From Gadus chalcogrammus (taxonomy: Eukaryota > Chordata > Actinopteri > Gadiformes > Gadidae): a DNA stretch of 64,000 nt. A program made the position numbers and the translations under genes. Where the stretch lies: NCBI RefSeq assembly GCF_026213295.1, contig NC_079415.1, positions 24,191,847 to 24,255,846 on the forward strand, in the 5' to 3' direction. Of this stretch, positions 22,556 through 34,265 are shown piece by piece; position 1 is the stretch's first letter, and each line of letters starts with the position of its first letter. A model generated the notes under the pieces. It was not told the origin of the DNA. It did no database searches and was given only the letters and a program-made list of their open reading frames with translations.

Positions 22556-23328
22556 GGTGCAAGTTAGCCTCCGGTTTGATATTCGCCGGATATTCGGTTT
22601 ACCACCCAATCGGATTCATCAACATAAGTGCAATACATTACGGGCTTAGTATGTTGAGGACGGTTTAGGACACCATATCGCGAAAAATCACAAACACATG
22701 TTGTCGCCATCGATGTCTGTGCAACTACGTCATTTAGGTTCTCTGGCTGCTACCTGTTTTAGGGACCGTCAACAAGTTACACTCACCGACTGGTGGCAGA
22801 GACACCATGGAATTGTTTCTGGAAATAAATCATATAAAATAACATAAAAATCACAAAAAAATACATTTTGTCACCTGATTGTAGTAGTAGTTGCCAATGG
22901 TGGGCTGCTACTTACTGCAGGTAACTTTGCTAATATATTGCATTATTGTTAAACGGGATGCAATTAATAATTTCAAATATAGTTTGGTAAATTTTTCGAA
23001 TATTAAACTATTAACTGCATTATGATTAACTATATTGCAATATATTTGTGTGATTCATTTCCTGAAACAATTCCATGGTAACGTCTCTGCCAACAGTCGG
23101 TGAGTGTAATTTGTTGACGGTCCCTAAAACAGGTAGCAGCCAGAACGTAAATGACGTTGTTGCACAGACATTGATGGCGACAACATGTGTTTGTTATTTT
23201 TCGCGATACGGTGTCCTAAACCGTCCTCAACATACTAAGCCCGTAATGTATTGCACTTATGTTGATGAATCCGATTGGGTGGTAAACCGAATATCCGGCG
23301 AATATCAAACCGGAGGCTAACTTGCACC
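22556..23328. mobile_element. Short foldback (MITE-like) element inserted in the right arm
   Basis: Inverted repeats of about 275 bp begin GGTGCAAGTTAGCC and end GGCTAACTTGCACC, around an AT-rich 220-bp core (22834-23050). The terminal motif GATATTCGCCGGATATTCGG resembles the edge motif of the satellite-bearing element next to it, so the two may be relatives. It is absent from the left arm. Confidence 0.8.
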
Positions 23329-23583
23329 TGTTGAGGTGGCATGCTCCGGTAGAGCTGCTCTTTAGCATCGCGCTAACCGGGGCTAACAGAGCCTGTCTCT
23401 TCCCGTCCTACTAACTGTACTTATGGGAGAGAGCCCGATTAAATCCGGATATTTTAATAAATTGGGTGTTATAGGTTTTAGACAACATGTCCGAGTTATT
23501 TGAATGACAGAAGCTCCGCTAGCTCGATGCTAAATGGCTAACCGGAGCTAACGGCCTGTCCCCTCCCGTCCTATTAACTGTAT
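23329..23583 (+). repeat. Right-arm-specific insertion tail with two direct repeats
   Basis: Two diverged direct copies of about 65 bp, each with CTAACCGG..GCTAAC, CCCGTCCTA and TTATGG, spanning about 23366-23428 and 23525-23590. Together with 22548-23328 this is missing from the left arm. Confidence 0.6.
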
Positions 23584-23751
23584 TTATGGCTATGCCTTTT
23601 TCTCTTTTCAATATGACCAAACACAATGGCCAGAGGACCAGCATCCTTTCTTAACTGATAAACAAAATAATCTTTGAGTTCTACATGTTCTAGAAATGTT
23701 CATTCATTGACAGTCCTAATGTTTATTTTCTTGTCTTCTGATTCTTGAAGG

Positions 23752-23947
23752 GGAGATTTGGAGGTACCTGGTCAGGTCTTGGTCAGCCTTCAAATCCCAG
23801 ATGTGGAGACTGCAGGGATACCTCACAGAGAAGACACTAAAGAGTCATCTCTCATTCATCGAGTGGACTCATTGGTTTCCGAATGACCACAAAGATGCTC
23901 CCATAGGCAGATTGCTGCATGGCATTCACCACTTATTCAAATTGTAG
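23752..23947 (+). CDS. Last exon of an unrecognised element gene (right arm)
   Basis: Mirror copy of 16205-16415. The open stretch starts after the acceptor-like TTCTTGAAG and ends at a TAG near 23947, with WTHWFPNDHKDAPIGRLLHG where the left copy reads a slightly different WTHWF region. The same function statement applies: unrecognised, probably an accessory gene of the CMC element whose terminus lies at about 26040. Confidence 0.4.
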
Positions 23948-24234
23948 AGGTTGAAGCAGTCTTCCTTGTGGTCACTTGCCATAACACTGTCATGTGTTTT
24001 ATGAAAACACCATCAGTAACATTTAAATTGAGTTGATGTGGACGGCTCTTTTTTTTGGCCAATTTCTTCAGTGTTCAGTGCCTGTTTGTGAGATATGCAT
24101 TTGTTTGAAAGATAAGCCCTTGATTTTGTTTAATTTTAATGTCTTTCATCAACAGTGGTTTGGGGTTTTATAATAACAATTAAAGTGCTTAACTACTGGT
24201 GAACGATGTTGCAGAACATATATGGTTTGTGTTG

Positions 24235-25325
24235 ATTGCATGGAAAAGGGAATAACCAGTTACAACTTATATGGTAAGAGCCTGGTAATACCATGGAAAC
24301 AAACGAGGCTTCCTTTTACAGTACAGTTTCAGCTTAATTACTGGGTAAATTGTCGTGTTTTACTTGGTAACGTCGCAGAACGTACATGGTACAAGTTTGT
24401 GTTGACTGCATGGAAAAGGGAATAATGTATTACAAATTATATGGTAAGAAGCTGGTAATACCATGGAAACAAACAAGGCTTCCTTTTACAGTACAGTTTC
24501 AGCTTAATTACTGGGTAAATTGTCGTGTTTTACTTGGTAACGTCGCAGAACGTACATGGTACAAGTTTGTGTTGACTGCATGGAAAAGGGAATTATGTAT
24601 TACAAATTATATGGTAAGAACCTGGTAATACCATGGAAACAAACGAGGCTTCCTTTTACAGTACAGTTTCAGCTTAATTACTGGGTAAATTGGTGTGTTT
24701 TACTTAGTAACGTCGCAGAACGTACATGGTACAAGTTTGTGTTGACTGCATGGAAAAGGGAATAATGTATTACAAATTATATGGTAAGAAGCTGGTAATA
24801 CCATGGAAACAAACAAGGCTTCCTTTTACAGTACAGTTTCAGCTTAATTACTGGGTAAATTGTCGTGTTTTACTTGGTAACGTCGCAGAACGTACATGGT
24901 ACAAGTTTGTGTTGACTGCATGGAAAAGGGAATTATGTATTACAAATTATATGGTAAGAACCTGGTAATACCATGGAAACAAACGAGGCTTCCTTTTACA
25001 GTACAGTTTCAGCTTAATTACTGGGTAAATTGGTGTGTTTTACTTGGTAACGTCGCAGAACGTACATGGTACAAGTTTGTGTTGACTGCATGGAAAAGGG
25101 AATAATGTATTACAAATTATATGGTAAGAACCTGGTAATACCATGGAAACAAACGAGGCTTCCTTTTACAGTACAGTTTCAGCTTAATTACTGGGTAAAT
25201 TGGTGTGTTTTACTTGGTAACGTCGCTGAACGTACATGGTACAAGTTTGTGTTGACTGCATGGACAATGGAATGTATCTTATAAATGATATGGTAAGAAC
25301 CTGGTAATACCATGGAAACAAACGG
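24235..25325 (-). repeat. 170-bp tandem array (right arm, about 6.4 units)
   Basis: Mirror of 15008-15945 with one more unit; the landmark GTACATGGTACAAG recurs at about 24383, 24553, 24723, 24893, 25063 and 25233. The copy-number difference shows array change after, or during, formation of the palindrome. Confidence 0.92.
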
Positions 25326-25649
25326 CTTCGTGCCCAGTATTTAAGAAGATGTACCATGACACCAGAGGAAAACTTCCTGCAGAGGTTGTTACCAGGTAAG
25401 TAATTCCATAGTGGTAAATTGAATAAACCCTTTCTAAATGGGTGTAGCTATGAATAATAACTAAGAAAAAGTATTTTATTGGAAAGTACTATGCTAATTT
25501 CTAGATAGTACATCTTTACATTTGGGCTGTTACCAACATAAACCTTGGATAATAGGTTTTTCTAAGAATTGGTTGCCTAATTTCCTAGGAAGTACACAAT
25601 ATCGGAGTTATTACCAACCTAAAACAGTTACAACTACACGCTACTTAGT

Positions 25650-26045
25650 TGAGTTGATGGGTAATAGTGGAGGTTTTACTTGGTACATCAGCTGTAATTC
25701 CTCTGTATTTACCTTCTTATTACCAGTGGTAATTACACAGTAATACACTATAATTTACCGAATAATTCCTCTGTATTTACCTTCTTATTACCAGTGGTAA
25801 TTACCCAGTAATACACTATGATTTACCGGGTAACTACCTCTGTATTTACCTTCTTATTACCAGTGGTAATTACCCAGTAATACACTATGATTTACCATGT
25901 ATTTACCGGGTAACTACCTCTGTATTTACCTTCTTATTACCAGTGGTAATTACCCAGTAATACACTATAATTTACCATGCATGTACCGGGTAAATACCTA
26001 GTAATTAGGGGACTGTAAAAGGAAGGGTTACCAAATTTTCAGTGT
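25650..26045. repeat. CACTA terminus and 80-bp subterminal repeats (right arm)
   Basis: Mirror of 14277-14700: GGTAA/TTACC-rich units followed by the end complementary to CACTGAAAA at about 26040. A direct copy of its inner part lies at 30546-30868. Confidence 0.75.
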
Positions 26046-27748
26046 TGGTGTTAATCAACAGGGTGCAGTGTTATTTTAACGCCGTATTGATCATAATGTA
26101 CACCAGGAGAGTTTTTTGATGAAAGTGTTGGTGTAGATTTCGGTCGTTAGGGGATTCTCACACCGTGAGTGTTGATTTGACCACACCCCCACATTTCACA
26201 TTTGCAAAGAAGCGCCATCCAGAGCTGATCCAGAACTTTCGGTAGCCATCTTTCTAACCGCTGTGGTAAGTTAAACTTGGTTAGGGTTAATGTTGTGCGG
26301 TTGATAAACGCTTAAATAATTCGAAAAACTTAGTTTGTTTGCTTTTGTATGGATATATGCTGTCTGTTACTTTCTAATCCCATTTTAAATAGATTTTTGT
26401 CGAACTGGCGATTGCTAGCATAAACTTGGTAAAGATGGTAGCTAATTTTCACTCCGGCTGTCGAGAGTACAATATCAGTAATATCTGAGATTTTTTTTTA
26501 ATTAAATGTGCTTGTCTTTCTTTTTACTCGCAAACATCGAAAATATAAGTTTCACTTTGCTGACGAATAAACTGAGGAGAGCCGGAGAGGGTGGGCACTG
26601 GGCACAGTCGAGGAAGGAGAGGACAGGTGAGTTTTCGCTATCACTCATAAGGAGAAGTTAATAATACCTAGTATCTTTTTGAAATTAAGGGAGTAGTATA
26701 TGTAGATAGATTTATGCTTAGTCATAGCCGCAACAAACTCTGGTAGTTGTTATCTCAATGCTGGAGTTACACAGTGCAGTTGGCCCGCTGCGGCCACGAC
26801 TGCCAGCCTTCACCAACGCGCGCTGCACGCGGTGCGGTATAGGAGGTCTGCCTGGACCTGCTCCACGGTGCGGGTTATCTCATACCGGTGCGGTATGAGA
26901 TAACCCGACGGCGTGTAGCCGTGAACTACGCTCGTAGAAACTGTAAGTAACTGCAATAAAACGGCACAGATATTTTTTTATATGCTCTGTAGCTCGCTAG
27001 CTCAGCAGCAGCTTACAGCATGTTGGCTAACTCTTACAAACAAGCTTAACAAAAAGCTGTCTGTATGTCCTTTCTGTTTAGCTTAGTTTGCCTGTATAGC
27101 GCTGTTGACTATCAGCAGCAGCACAGACAGGCTCACAGGAGCACAGGAGGACAGATAAGAGGAGAGGAGGAATAATCATGTTCTTCATTCTTAACTTCAG
27201 TCCTCCCTTTTAAACCAACTATTTTGTCTTGTTTAATCATGTGCATGCTGTTTTATGCTTTTTAGAATGTGTTTTATTTATTTATATATAAATGCCATTC
27301 TTTCCTTTGAAGGTGGAGACATGCTGGTTCCTGTCGAATATAAGGGGGTGAGCAAATGGGTCAGGGTACCAAAGGTGGAGGAGGTCTTCAGTTTCTCTGA
27401 ATTTTTACAAGGAGGTAACTAAAGTGTCAAGCTTTATCCATGTCTTCTGGTTTTACAATGTTGTATGTGTAACTTACTTGGAAGTTATGCTATAATCCAA
27501 ATTGTCTTTTGTTTTAGTGCTGGCAAAATTCAATTTGTCAGGTTTTACTGCTTTGATGCTCAAGGATTCTGCAGGAGTTGAAGTGGATTCTGACATCTTT
27601 GATGAGCTTTTGAAGTCATCTCAGGTGTCCTTCAAGGCCTGCACTGAAGATTGCAATGGTAAGAAAACGCAACCTTATATTTCTCATAACTATTTTAAAT
27701 GTAATAATTTATATCCAAAATAGTTATATTGTCAAACTTTAAAATATA

Positions 27749-27750
<2 letters not shown>

Positions 27751-27834
<84 letters not shown>
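27751..27834 (+). repeat. (GT)n microsatellite (right arm)
   Basis: Mirror of the 12481-12571 CA tract, about three units shorter, again ending at the exon 3 acceptor TCTAG. Confidence 0.95.
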
Positions 27835-27835
<1 letters not shown>

Positions 27836-28614
27836 TAGACAACAGTGTTGGAGAGTCTTCAGAGGGCTCATCCTTATCTGATTGGTCACCATCACGTGCA
27901 TCCCATGGGGCATCTTCAAGCTCAGACTCAACAATTATAGCTCGAAGAAAACGGCTGATTGAAGGACCCCCTGACAGCAGCAATGCTCGCGATGTAAGTG
28001 ACCTTTTAAACTAAGGTCTGAAGCTGCAGATAATAAATGAGTATTTGTTTAAAAAAGAAAAAAAACATCTCTGCAAAAGGGGCAACACACCAGAGAAGAA
28101 ATGTATTGGTCTAACCCCATGCCAGGGGACTACAGATGAAAAATAGCCTTTTGGCTAATTCTGGCATTTTTAACCCATGTATGATGATGTGTTTTATTAA
28201 TTTAAACTGAAATAAACTGAATTGAATTGAATTCAAATATGTTCTTGTCGTCTACCTGAAATGTTTGAATGCTAGGCAATTGTTGTTTCAAATTGTCGAT
28301 GCAGTGACCAAAATAATCACAGAATACGAGAAAACAAAGAGTCTGTCGGATGGTACAAGAAGAAGGATGATCAACATACTTGTGGCTGACATGGTAGAGA
28401 GCCATGGGTAAGTATTGCACACTTATAAACACATATTGATTTTACCAATGTTCATAATATAATATTTTACAATTTCTGTGTTCAATTCAAATATATATTT
28501 TTCTATCATGATTACAGTAATAATAATGATTACTATTAATATTGACAACAGCACAACAAAAGCAAAATGTACACAGCACATTCTCAGTCTTTGTGCTGCA
28601 TAATCCAAGTCTTA

Positions 28615-30270
28615 TGGTACGGCCACTAGGGGTGTAACCGGGTCAGTGACGTGCGGTGAAGTCAGTAAGTGGGTAGGCACTGAGATTTTTGTGTCCCACT
28701 CCGCCCCTGCATAAATAAAAAAAAATCAAATCAGGATGACATATCGTCTATTACTCTCACTCTCCCACACGCACGCACACACACATCATCAGAATACAAC
28801 CACTGTATCCTTAATTGTTCTGCCATCCTTAGGGATGGCAGAACAGCCGCTGACTGGTGGCACAGCCACAAAGCCAATCATTTTTCTCGTACCAATCCGT
28901 TTGAAACGAGCGAACAATTTTCGGTCCCTTTTTCTGCAAGAGTGCATCAAGTGTTGGCATAGGCCTCCCTTTTGCCAGTAGCTCATTTTTGCTAGTAAAG
29001 TTGAGTTTAGAGAAATTTCTTAGCTCTAAAATATCGGTAGATATTTTTACACTGCTGTCATTTTAACTTTTTGAGTTTAGCGGGGATTACGCGTAGCCGG
29101 TGTAATGACGTCAGCTGCGCAAATGTCCAGTAATATCTCGATTTCGATTGGTCCATGTTTGATACGTAGCGTAGATGATTACTGGCATAACATATTTACG
29201 TACAAAGGCACAGCAGAGTTGTGCCTTTCGGCGTAGATGTTAAAGAATACAGGATCGAAGTGCGCATGCGCCACATCAGTTTTTCGTTGCCGTTCACAAT
29301 GAATGGACAGCAAAGGCATTGCTTATTCTACCGGTTTTTTGTATTTGATGTTGCGTAACTGATACAATTGTCATCGTAACGTCTAAACAATTGGAATAAC
29401 GTATATATTGCATATATAAAACACAAGAATACTCGGTACAAATACAAATACAAGTTTATTAAATAAAATTATTTAATAAACATTTTTACGTTTGAATTTT
29501 GTCAGGGTAGGCAGTGCCTACCTTGCCTACCCTGACTGCACGTCACTGAACCGGGTACACGTGTACACGTGTAACCGGTTAGTAAATCATAACCGTTTAG
29601 GAAAAATCAGTAAACGAAAACCGAAAAAATAAATTAAAAAAATAACACATACTATTTATTTAGCGATTAATAAAGCTACAAATGTTCCACTTGGACAACA
29701 TTAAGGAGCTAATAAATGCATGCGATAAATGTTGGGTAACTGAACACCGGGCATTAGGCTACACGGGTCTTCTCAATGGCGTGGAAGGCTCCGTTCTATT
29801 TCATGTAGGCTACGCCGTCTAGGCTTCGCCTTATGGGCTTGTCCCGTGCGCGCGCAACCCCAGCGTCTTTGGTTGCTACCAAAGACGTTCGGCGGACTAT
29901 TTCTCTGCTGATCAACACTACGAATGCTGGTAACGAATTATAAATTGTAAAAAGACACACCATGTGAAGTTTTTTTTTTTCGTTTTGGCAAGTAGCCGTG
30001 TAATAAGCGGGATAATGTAGCCTATAGAACGTCGCCGGTCATTATCGAAAATAAGCCCCTTCAGGGCGAAGCAAGACACCTCCGCTGTGCGTCGGTGTCC
30101 TGTTCGCCCTGTCGGTGCTTATTTTCCCGATAATGACCGGCGTTCTATACATTATCCCTTAGCTTCTACGTGTGTAACGCGTCTACGCTCCTAAACCAAT
30201 GGTTCTCTATGCAAAAATGCAGATTTTCGACGCCCCTAACGCGAGTAACGCGTTTGGTGTGGCCGTACCA
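28615..30270. mobile_element. Harbinger-like MITE (right arm)
   Basis: Mirror copy of 10046-11701, same length (1656 bp), with TTA flanks at 28612-28614 and 30271-30273. It contains the hAT MITE 28644-29548 and the hairpin at about 30026-30148. Confidence 0.75.
28644..29548. mobile_element. Nested hAT MITE (right arm)
   Basis: Mirror copy of 10768-11672, 905 bp, flanked by the 8-bp duplication AACCGGGT (28636-28643 and from 29549). Confidence 0.88.
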
Positions 30271-30545
30271 TTAGATATGCAGCCATAGTTTCACTATGTC
30301 CCTTACATGTTTTACACTGTTTTCCCTTTATGTTTTTTTATATTTCAAAATAAACTATTACCGGAAAAGTCACTTTTTTTTTTAAACAAAATTCTAGCAC
30401 AGCCTGCAATTAAACCTTTTTTCAGCCACTTGATTTATGGGTGAAGTATCACTTTAGTAATTCATCTATCTTTTTGCAGGAGGATCCCTCCAGTAAATAT
30501 CCGCAGTACGCACGCACTTGGCATTACAACCTTGTTCCCAAATTT

Positions 30546-30868
30546 GAGTTGATGGGCAATAGTGGAGGTTTTACTTGGTACATCAGCTGTAATTCCTCTG
30601 TATTTACCTTCTTATTACCAGTGGTAATTACACAGTAATACACTATAATTTACCGGATAATTTCTCTGTATTTACCTTCTTATTACCAGTGGTAATTACC
30701 CAGTAATACACTATGATTTACCATGTATTTACCGGGTAACTACCTCTGTATTTACCTTCTTATTAACAGTGGTAATTACCCAGTAATACACTATGATTTA
30801 CCGGGTAACTACCTCTGTATTTACCTTCTTATTACCAGTGGTAATTACCCAGTAATACACTATAATTT
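30546..30868 (+). repeat. CACTA subterminal repeats joined to truncated exon 5
   Basis: A direct (not inverted) copy of sequence starting at 25651, beginning GAGTTGATGGG, with about four 80-bp units of TTACC/GGTAA type. The switch from exon 5 occurs within the shared tetramer TTGA. Its right end abuts the truncated LINE. Confidence 0.8.
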
Positions 30869-31774
30869 AATAACACCCGTAGTTTTGCTGTGTAGAGGAA
30901 TGTAGAGCTGGGTGTCATCCGCGTAGCAATGGAAACTAATTCCGAAGCTGCGGATAACGTCGCCCAGGGGAAGCATGTAGATTGCAAAAAGTAATGGACC
31001 AAGGACCGACCCTTGTGGTACGCCAAAGCGTAATTTACAGTGCTTTGATTCTGAACCCTCATGAAGCACAAATTGGGTTCTATCTGTTAGGTACGATTCA
31101 AGCCAACCAAGAGCCGTACCCCCGAAACCAACATAGTGCTCAAGACGGTGAAGAAGAGTGCTGTGGTCGATCGTATCGAACGCAGCGCTCAGGTCCAGCA
31201 GCACAAGCATTGAGCTTGTATTTTTATCCAAAGCAAGAAGGATGTCATTTACAACTCTTGTAATAGCAGTTTCAGTTGAGTGGAAATTCCCGAACCCCGA
31301 CTGGAAAGGTTCAAAGAGATTATTCCTCGTCAGATAATCAACGATTTGCTTTGCTACAATCCTTTCCTGTACCTTGGACAGGAAGGGCAGATTCGATATA
31401 GGCCGATATTTCCTGACTAATTCAGGATCTAGGCCAGGCTTTTTGAGTAGCGGTTTTAACACTGCAGCCTTGAAATTGGAAGGAACAATTCCTGTTGAAA
31501 ACGAGAGATTAATAAGGGAGAGGATTGCAGGCCCCGCCGTGGGAAGAAGTTCCTCAAGAACCCTGGAAGGGAGAGGATCCAACATACAAGTTGTTGGCTT
31601 TGATGCCTTTATCACCCTTTCAAGTTCCACCAAAGGAATTGCCTTGAACTCCAAGAGAGTTGCGTCAGAGTTCCCCATCCTGCCCCACAGGGTGTGTAGG
31701 ACAAGCCGCCCGGCAAGCATCAATTTCCTCTCTAATTGATTGAATCTTATTCTCAAAGAAATCCATGAATTCAC
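30869..31774 (-). pseudogene. L2/CR1-type LINE reverse transcriptase, 3'-truncated
   Basis: The minus-strand frame from 31774 carries RT blocks in order: KYRPISNLPFLSKV, NLFEPFQSGF, LLDLSAAFDTIDHSTLLHRL (catalytic D), GVPQGSVLGPLLF and CYADDTQLY, the YADD catalytic box at about 30914-30925. The frame ends some 14 residues after YADD, where the LINE meets CACTA repeats, so thumb, C-terminus and 3' UTR are missing. It would have copied LINE RNA at a nicked target. L2/CR1 placement rests on overall motif style. Frameshifts join it to the endonuclease part. Confidence 0.85.
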
Positions 31775-33070
31775 CTGCCACGATCGAGCAGCCTACGGTC
31801 TGAGTCCGTTTCTGAGTGAGACTCCTCACCGTGTCAAAAAGAAACTTAGGATTGTTTCTATTGAAGTTGATGATACTGGAAAAGTAGGCGTTCATGGCAA
31901 TAGTCAGCGCACCCTTATAGGTGAGCAGACTGTTATGCCATGCAAGATGAAAATACCTCAAATTTAGTCGAGCGCCATTTGAGTTCAAGGATCCTGCAGC
32001 TTCGCTTCAGAGCGCGCGTTTCTGCATTAAACCAGGGGGCTGGTTTTTTCAATGTTCGTTTTTTAGTTACGTTCGGAGCAACTGAATCAATGGCAACAGA
32101 CAAGGCAATGTTGAGGTCATCAGTAAGGCACTCCACAGAACCACTATAGTTACAAAGAGGTGCAAGTGAGCCAGAAACTTATCTGCCATAGCTGTAATGG
32201 TTGCAGGTGTGATGCGGCGACAGCTGAAAGTAGCTTGCTGATCGTCGCAGGGGCAGGATACCACCACCTGGAAAGTGAGCAAAAAGTGGTCTGATAAAGC
32301 TGAGGTGTAGGAAGCTAGAGACCACTAGCTGTGAAATGTCTACACCGCGGGTCAGAACGAGATCCAGCGTGTTTCCACCGATGTGGGTTGGGTGCTGGAC
32401 GAGCTGTTTGAAGCCAAGCGTATCTGTAATGGACAGAAAAGCCCTTGCGAGGGCATCAGATGGGTTATTCACATGAATGTTGAAATCCCCAATGAGCAAA
32501 ATATTGTCTGAGTATGTAGCCAGATCATCTGCAAAGTCAGAAAACTCATCAACAAAAACTGAATACGGTCCTGGGGGACGGTATACTACAGCTAAAACGA
32601 AAGAGTCTCGAACTCGTTTCGCTTCTCGGGGAGCTGAGGTGCAGAGCGCTAGCACCTCAAAGGATCTGAAAATATATCTATTCTTTGGCTTTAAATTAAG
32701 CTTAGAATTAGATATCAGGGCTACTCCACCACCTTTCTTAACTTCTCTAGATACTTGGGTGCTAACGTAATGGGGTGGAGTTGCTTCGTTTAGGGCTAGA
32801 AGCTCATCTGGTTTTAACCAGGTTTCACAAAGCCCCAGTATGTCGATCTTTTTATCAATAATTAGATCATGGACCAAGAGCGCTTTAGATGAAAGCGACC
32901 TTATGTTCATGAACCCTATTCTGAGTGCTTCCTTTTTATTATTTTCAGAGGGAGTCCGGTTAACACTCAGCTCTGAAACGGTCAAGGGGATGCCGCGGTT
33001 TCGACATACTGGTTGCGGCCCTCGCCTGCGGGTTTTACACCTCGAGACAGCGCGAGGCCGCACCACCGTA
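31775..33070 (-). pseudogene. L2/CR1-type LINE apurinic-like endonuclease and linker, frameshifted
   Basis: From about 33070 the minus strand reads an endonuclease: RIGFMNIRSL (N), ILGLCETWL (E of the active site), VVYRPPG, LIGDFNIHVN (D and N), then HIGGNTLDLVLTRG. After about 32280 the reading moves through at least two further frames (LTFQVVVSCPCDDQQATFS, then APWFNAETRALKRSCR) before the RT. At least three frameshifts make it a dead copy. The N-terminal sequence shares SELSVNRTPSE with the LINE fragment at 50.7 kb. Confidence 0.82.
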
Positions 33071-33830
33071 CATATCAACCCGGTCTCACGAAAATACGTG
33101 ACACTGTCACGTTATTTAATCTTGAAACGTGATCAGGGACACGTATTTTCAAATTTTTCGTGTCAAAAAGCAGAAATTTCAAACCCATGTATTTCAATTG
33201 GAAATATTTGTCGTGTCACTAAGCACGACCTCCAAACTAAGGTTCTGTCCGGGAGCGTTCTCCCTAATGTCCCTTAAGGAGCTCCGTACAGAACATTTAT
33301 TGTAAAAAATTGTCTGTGATAACTAACAATATGACAGCTTTCGGCCACCCGTTTACGGGTGGCCGGCTGATTCGTTACGGGTGGTAACGAATCAATTTTA
33401 AAAAAGACAGCATGTGAAGTTATTTTTTCCTTTTGGCAGTAGTCGTGTAATAAGCGGGCTAATGTATAGAACGTCGCCGGTCAATATCGAATATAAGACC
33501 CTTCAGGGCGAAGCAAGACACCTTCGCTGCGCGTCGGTGTAGGCTGTTCGCCCTGGTGGGGCTTATTTTCCCGATAATGACCGGCGTTCTATGCATTATC
33601 CCTTACATATATATTTAGCAGAGTAGACTAAATGTGAACAAAGTTACATATGTATTAAAAAAAATGTTGGGTTGAAATCGGGCTCGGGCTCATAAATATA
33701 GTTAATCTGTCGGGGCGGGGTGGGCTCGGACAGAACGTGCACCGGCTCGGGCTTGATTTTCTTTATTGATCGAATGGGAAATGCAACAGGCCTATTTTAG
33801 GACCGAATCACCGTTAAACTAGTTTCTAAT
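33071..33830. other. Repeat fragments; no gene
   Basis: Starts CAACCCGGTCTCACG, similar to the outer end of palindrome 2 (CAACCCGGTATCACG). Short hairpins occur at 33338-33360 (GGCCACCCG/CGGGTGGCC), and the third copy of the 120-base hairpin repeat lies at 33471-33592. 33680-33760 is a GGGCTCGGGCTC-rich stretch. Confidence 0.5.
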
Positions 33831-34169
33831 AACATTTCTAGCGAGAAATATACTTTTTACTTGCATAATCTTTAGTCAGTGATTATGTCTGATCTTTAGT
33901 TTTATAGTTATTAAGAAGATTTTATCGGCTCGCTCGCATGTTTCAACGACGTCAGGCTGCTAGGGACGCTGCTTTCGCTAAACTAGCAGCTCACGTGTTT
34001 CCTGCGTTTGTGTTATTAAACCTTTATGTAGCCTAACTTTCAATGATATCATCTTGTTAGAAACACGTATATCTGAGAGCCAACCCAGTCGCCAAAAGCA
34101 CACGTTGACAGTGTCCATTTTCGTGAACACTGGATTACGTCGCATTTCAACATAAAATAGCGTGTTATA

Positions 34170-34263
<94 letters not shown>

Positions 34264-34265
34264 GC
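33830..34265 (+). repeat. Palindrome-2-related repeat with (CA)n tract
   Basis: Matches about 45070-45520 and, inverted, 48850-49310 (TTTCTAGCGAGAAATATAC, AGCCAACCCAGTCGCC). It ends in an uninterrupted (CA)n at about 34172-34261, whereas the palindrome copies carry interrupted CA/CG tracts. Confidence 0.8.

Larger units (their letters stand above)
9769..30547. repeat. Giant inverted repeat (palindrome 1)
   Basis: Sequence from 9769 rightwards is the reverse complement of sequence from 30547 leftwards. Mirrored pairs include accessory exons 1-5, both nested MITEs (each 1656 and 905 bp in both arms), the CA/GT tract, the 80-bp and 170-bp repeats and the 167-bp satellites. Several stretches of over 180 bases are identical by translation. 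Arms are about 9.3 and 10.5 kb around the spacer 19118-20065; the right arm is longer mainly through a 1-kb insertion at 22548-23583 and one extra 170-bp unit. Confidence 0.93.
27321..30547 (+). pseudogene. Accessory gene 5' half, right-arm copy, truncated in exon 5
   Basis: Inverted duplicate of accessory exons 1-5: 27321-27414, 27518-27658, 27839-27993, 28276-28407, 30480-30547. Exons 2-4 translate identically to the left-arm copy. The copy stops 68 bases into exon 5, where homology to the left arm ends at 30547 and sequence switches to CACTA subterminal repeats. Exons 6-9 are absent, so no complete protein can be made. The near identity implies a recent inverted duplication. Confidence 0.85.

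Noticed and set aside
24222..25325. CRISPR-like array reading of the regular 170-bp repeats
   Set aside because: The whole unit is repeated with no unique spacers, in a eukaryotic transposon context.
9769..30547. Maverick/Polinton or a large DNA virus with long terminal inverted repeats
   Set aside because: No pol B, integrase, ATPase or capsid gene is present, and the centre is satellite DNA rather than coding sequence.
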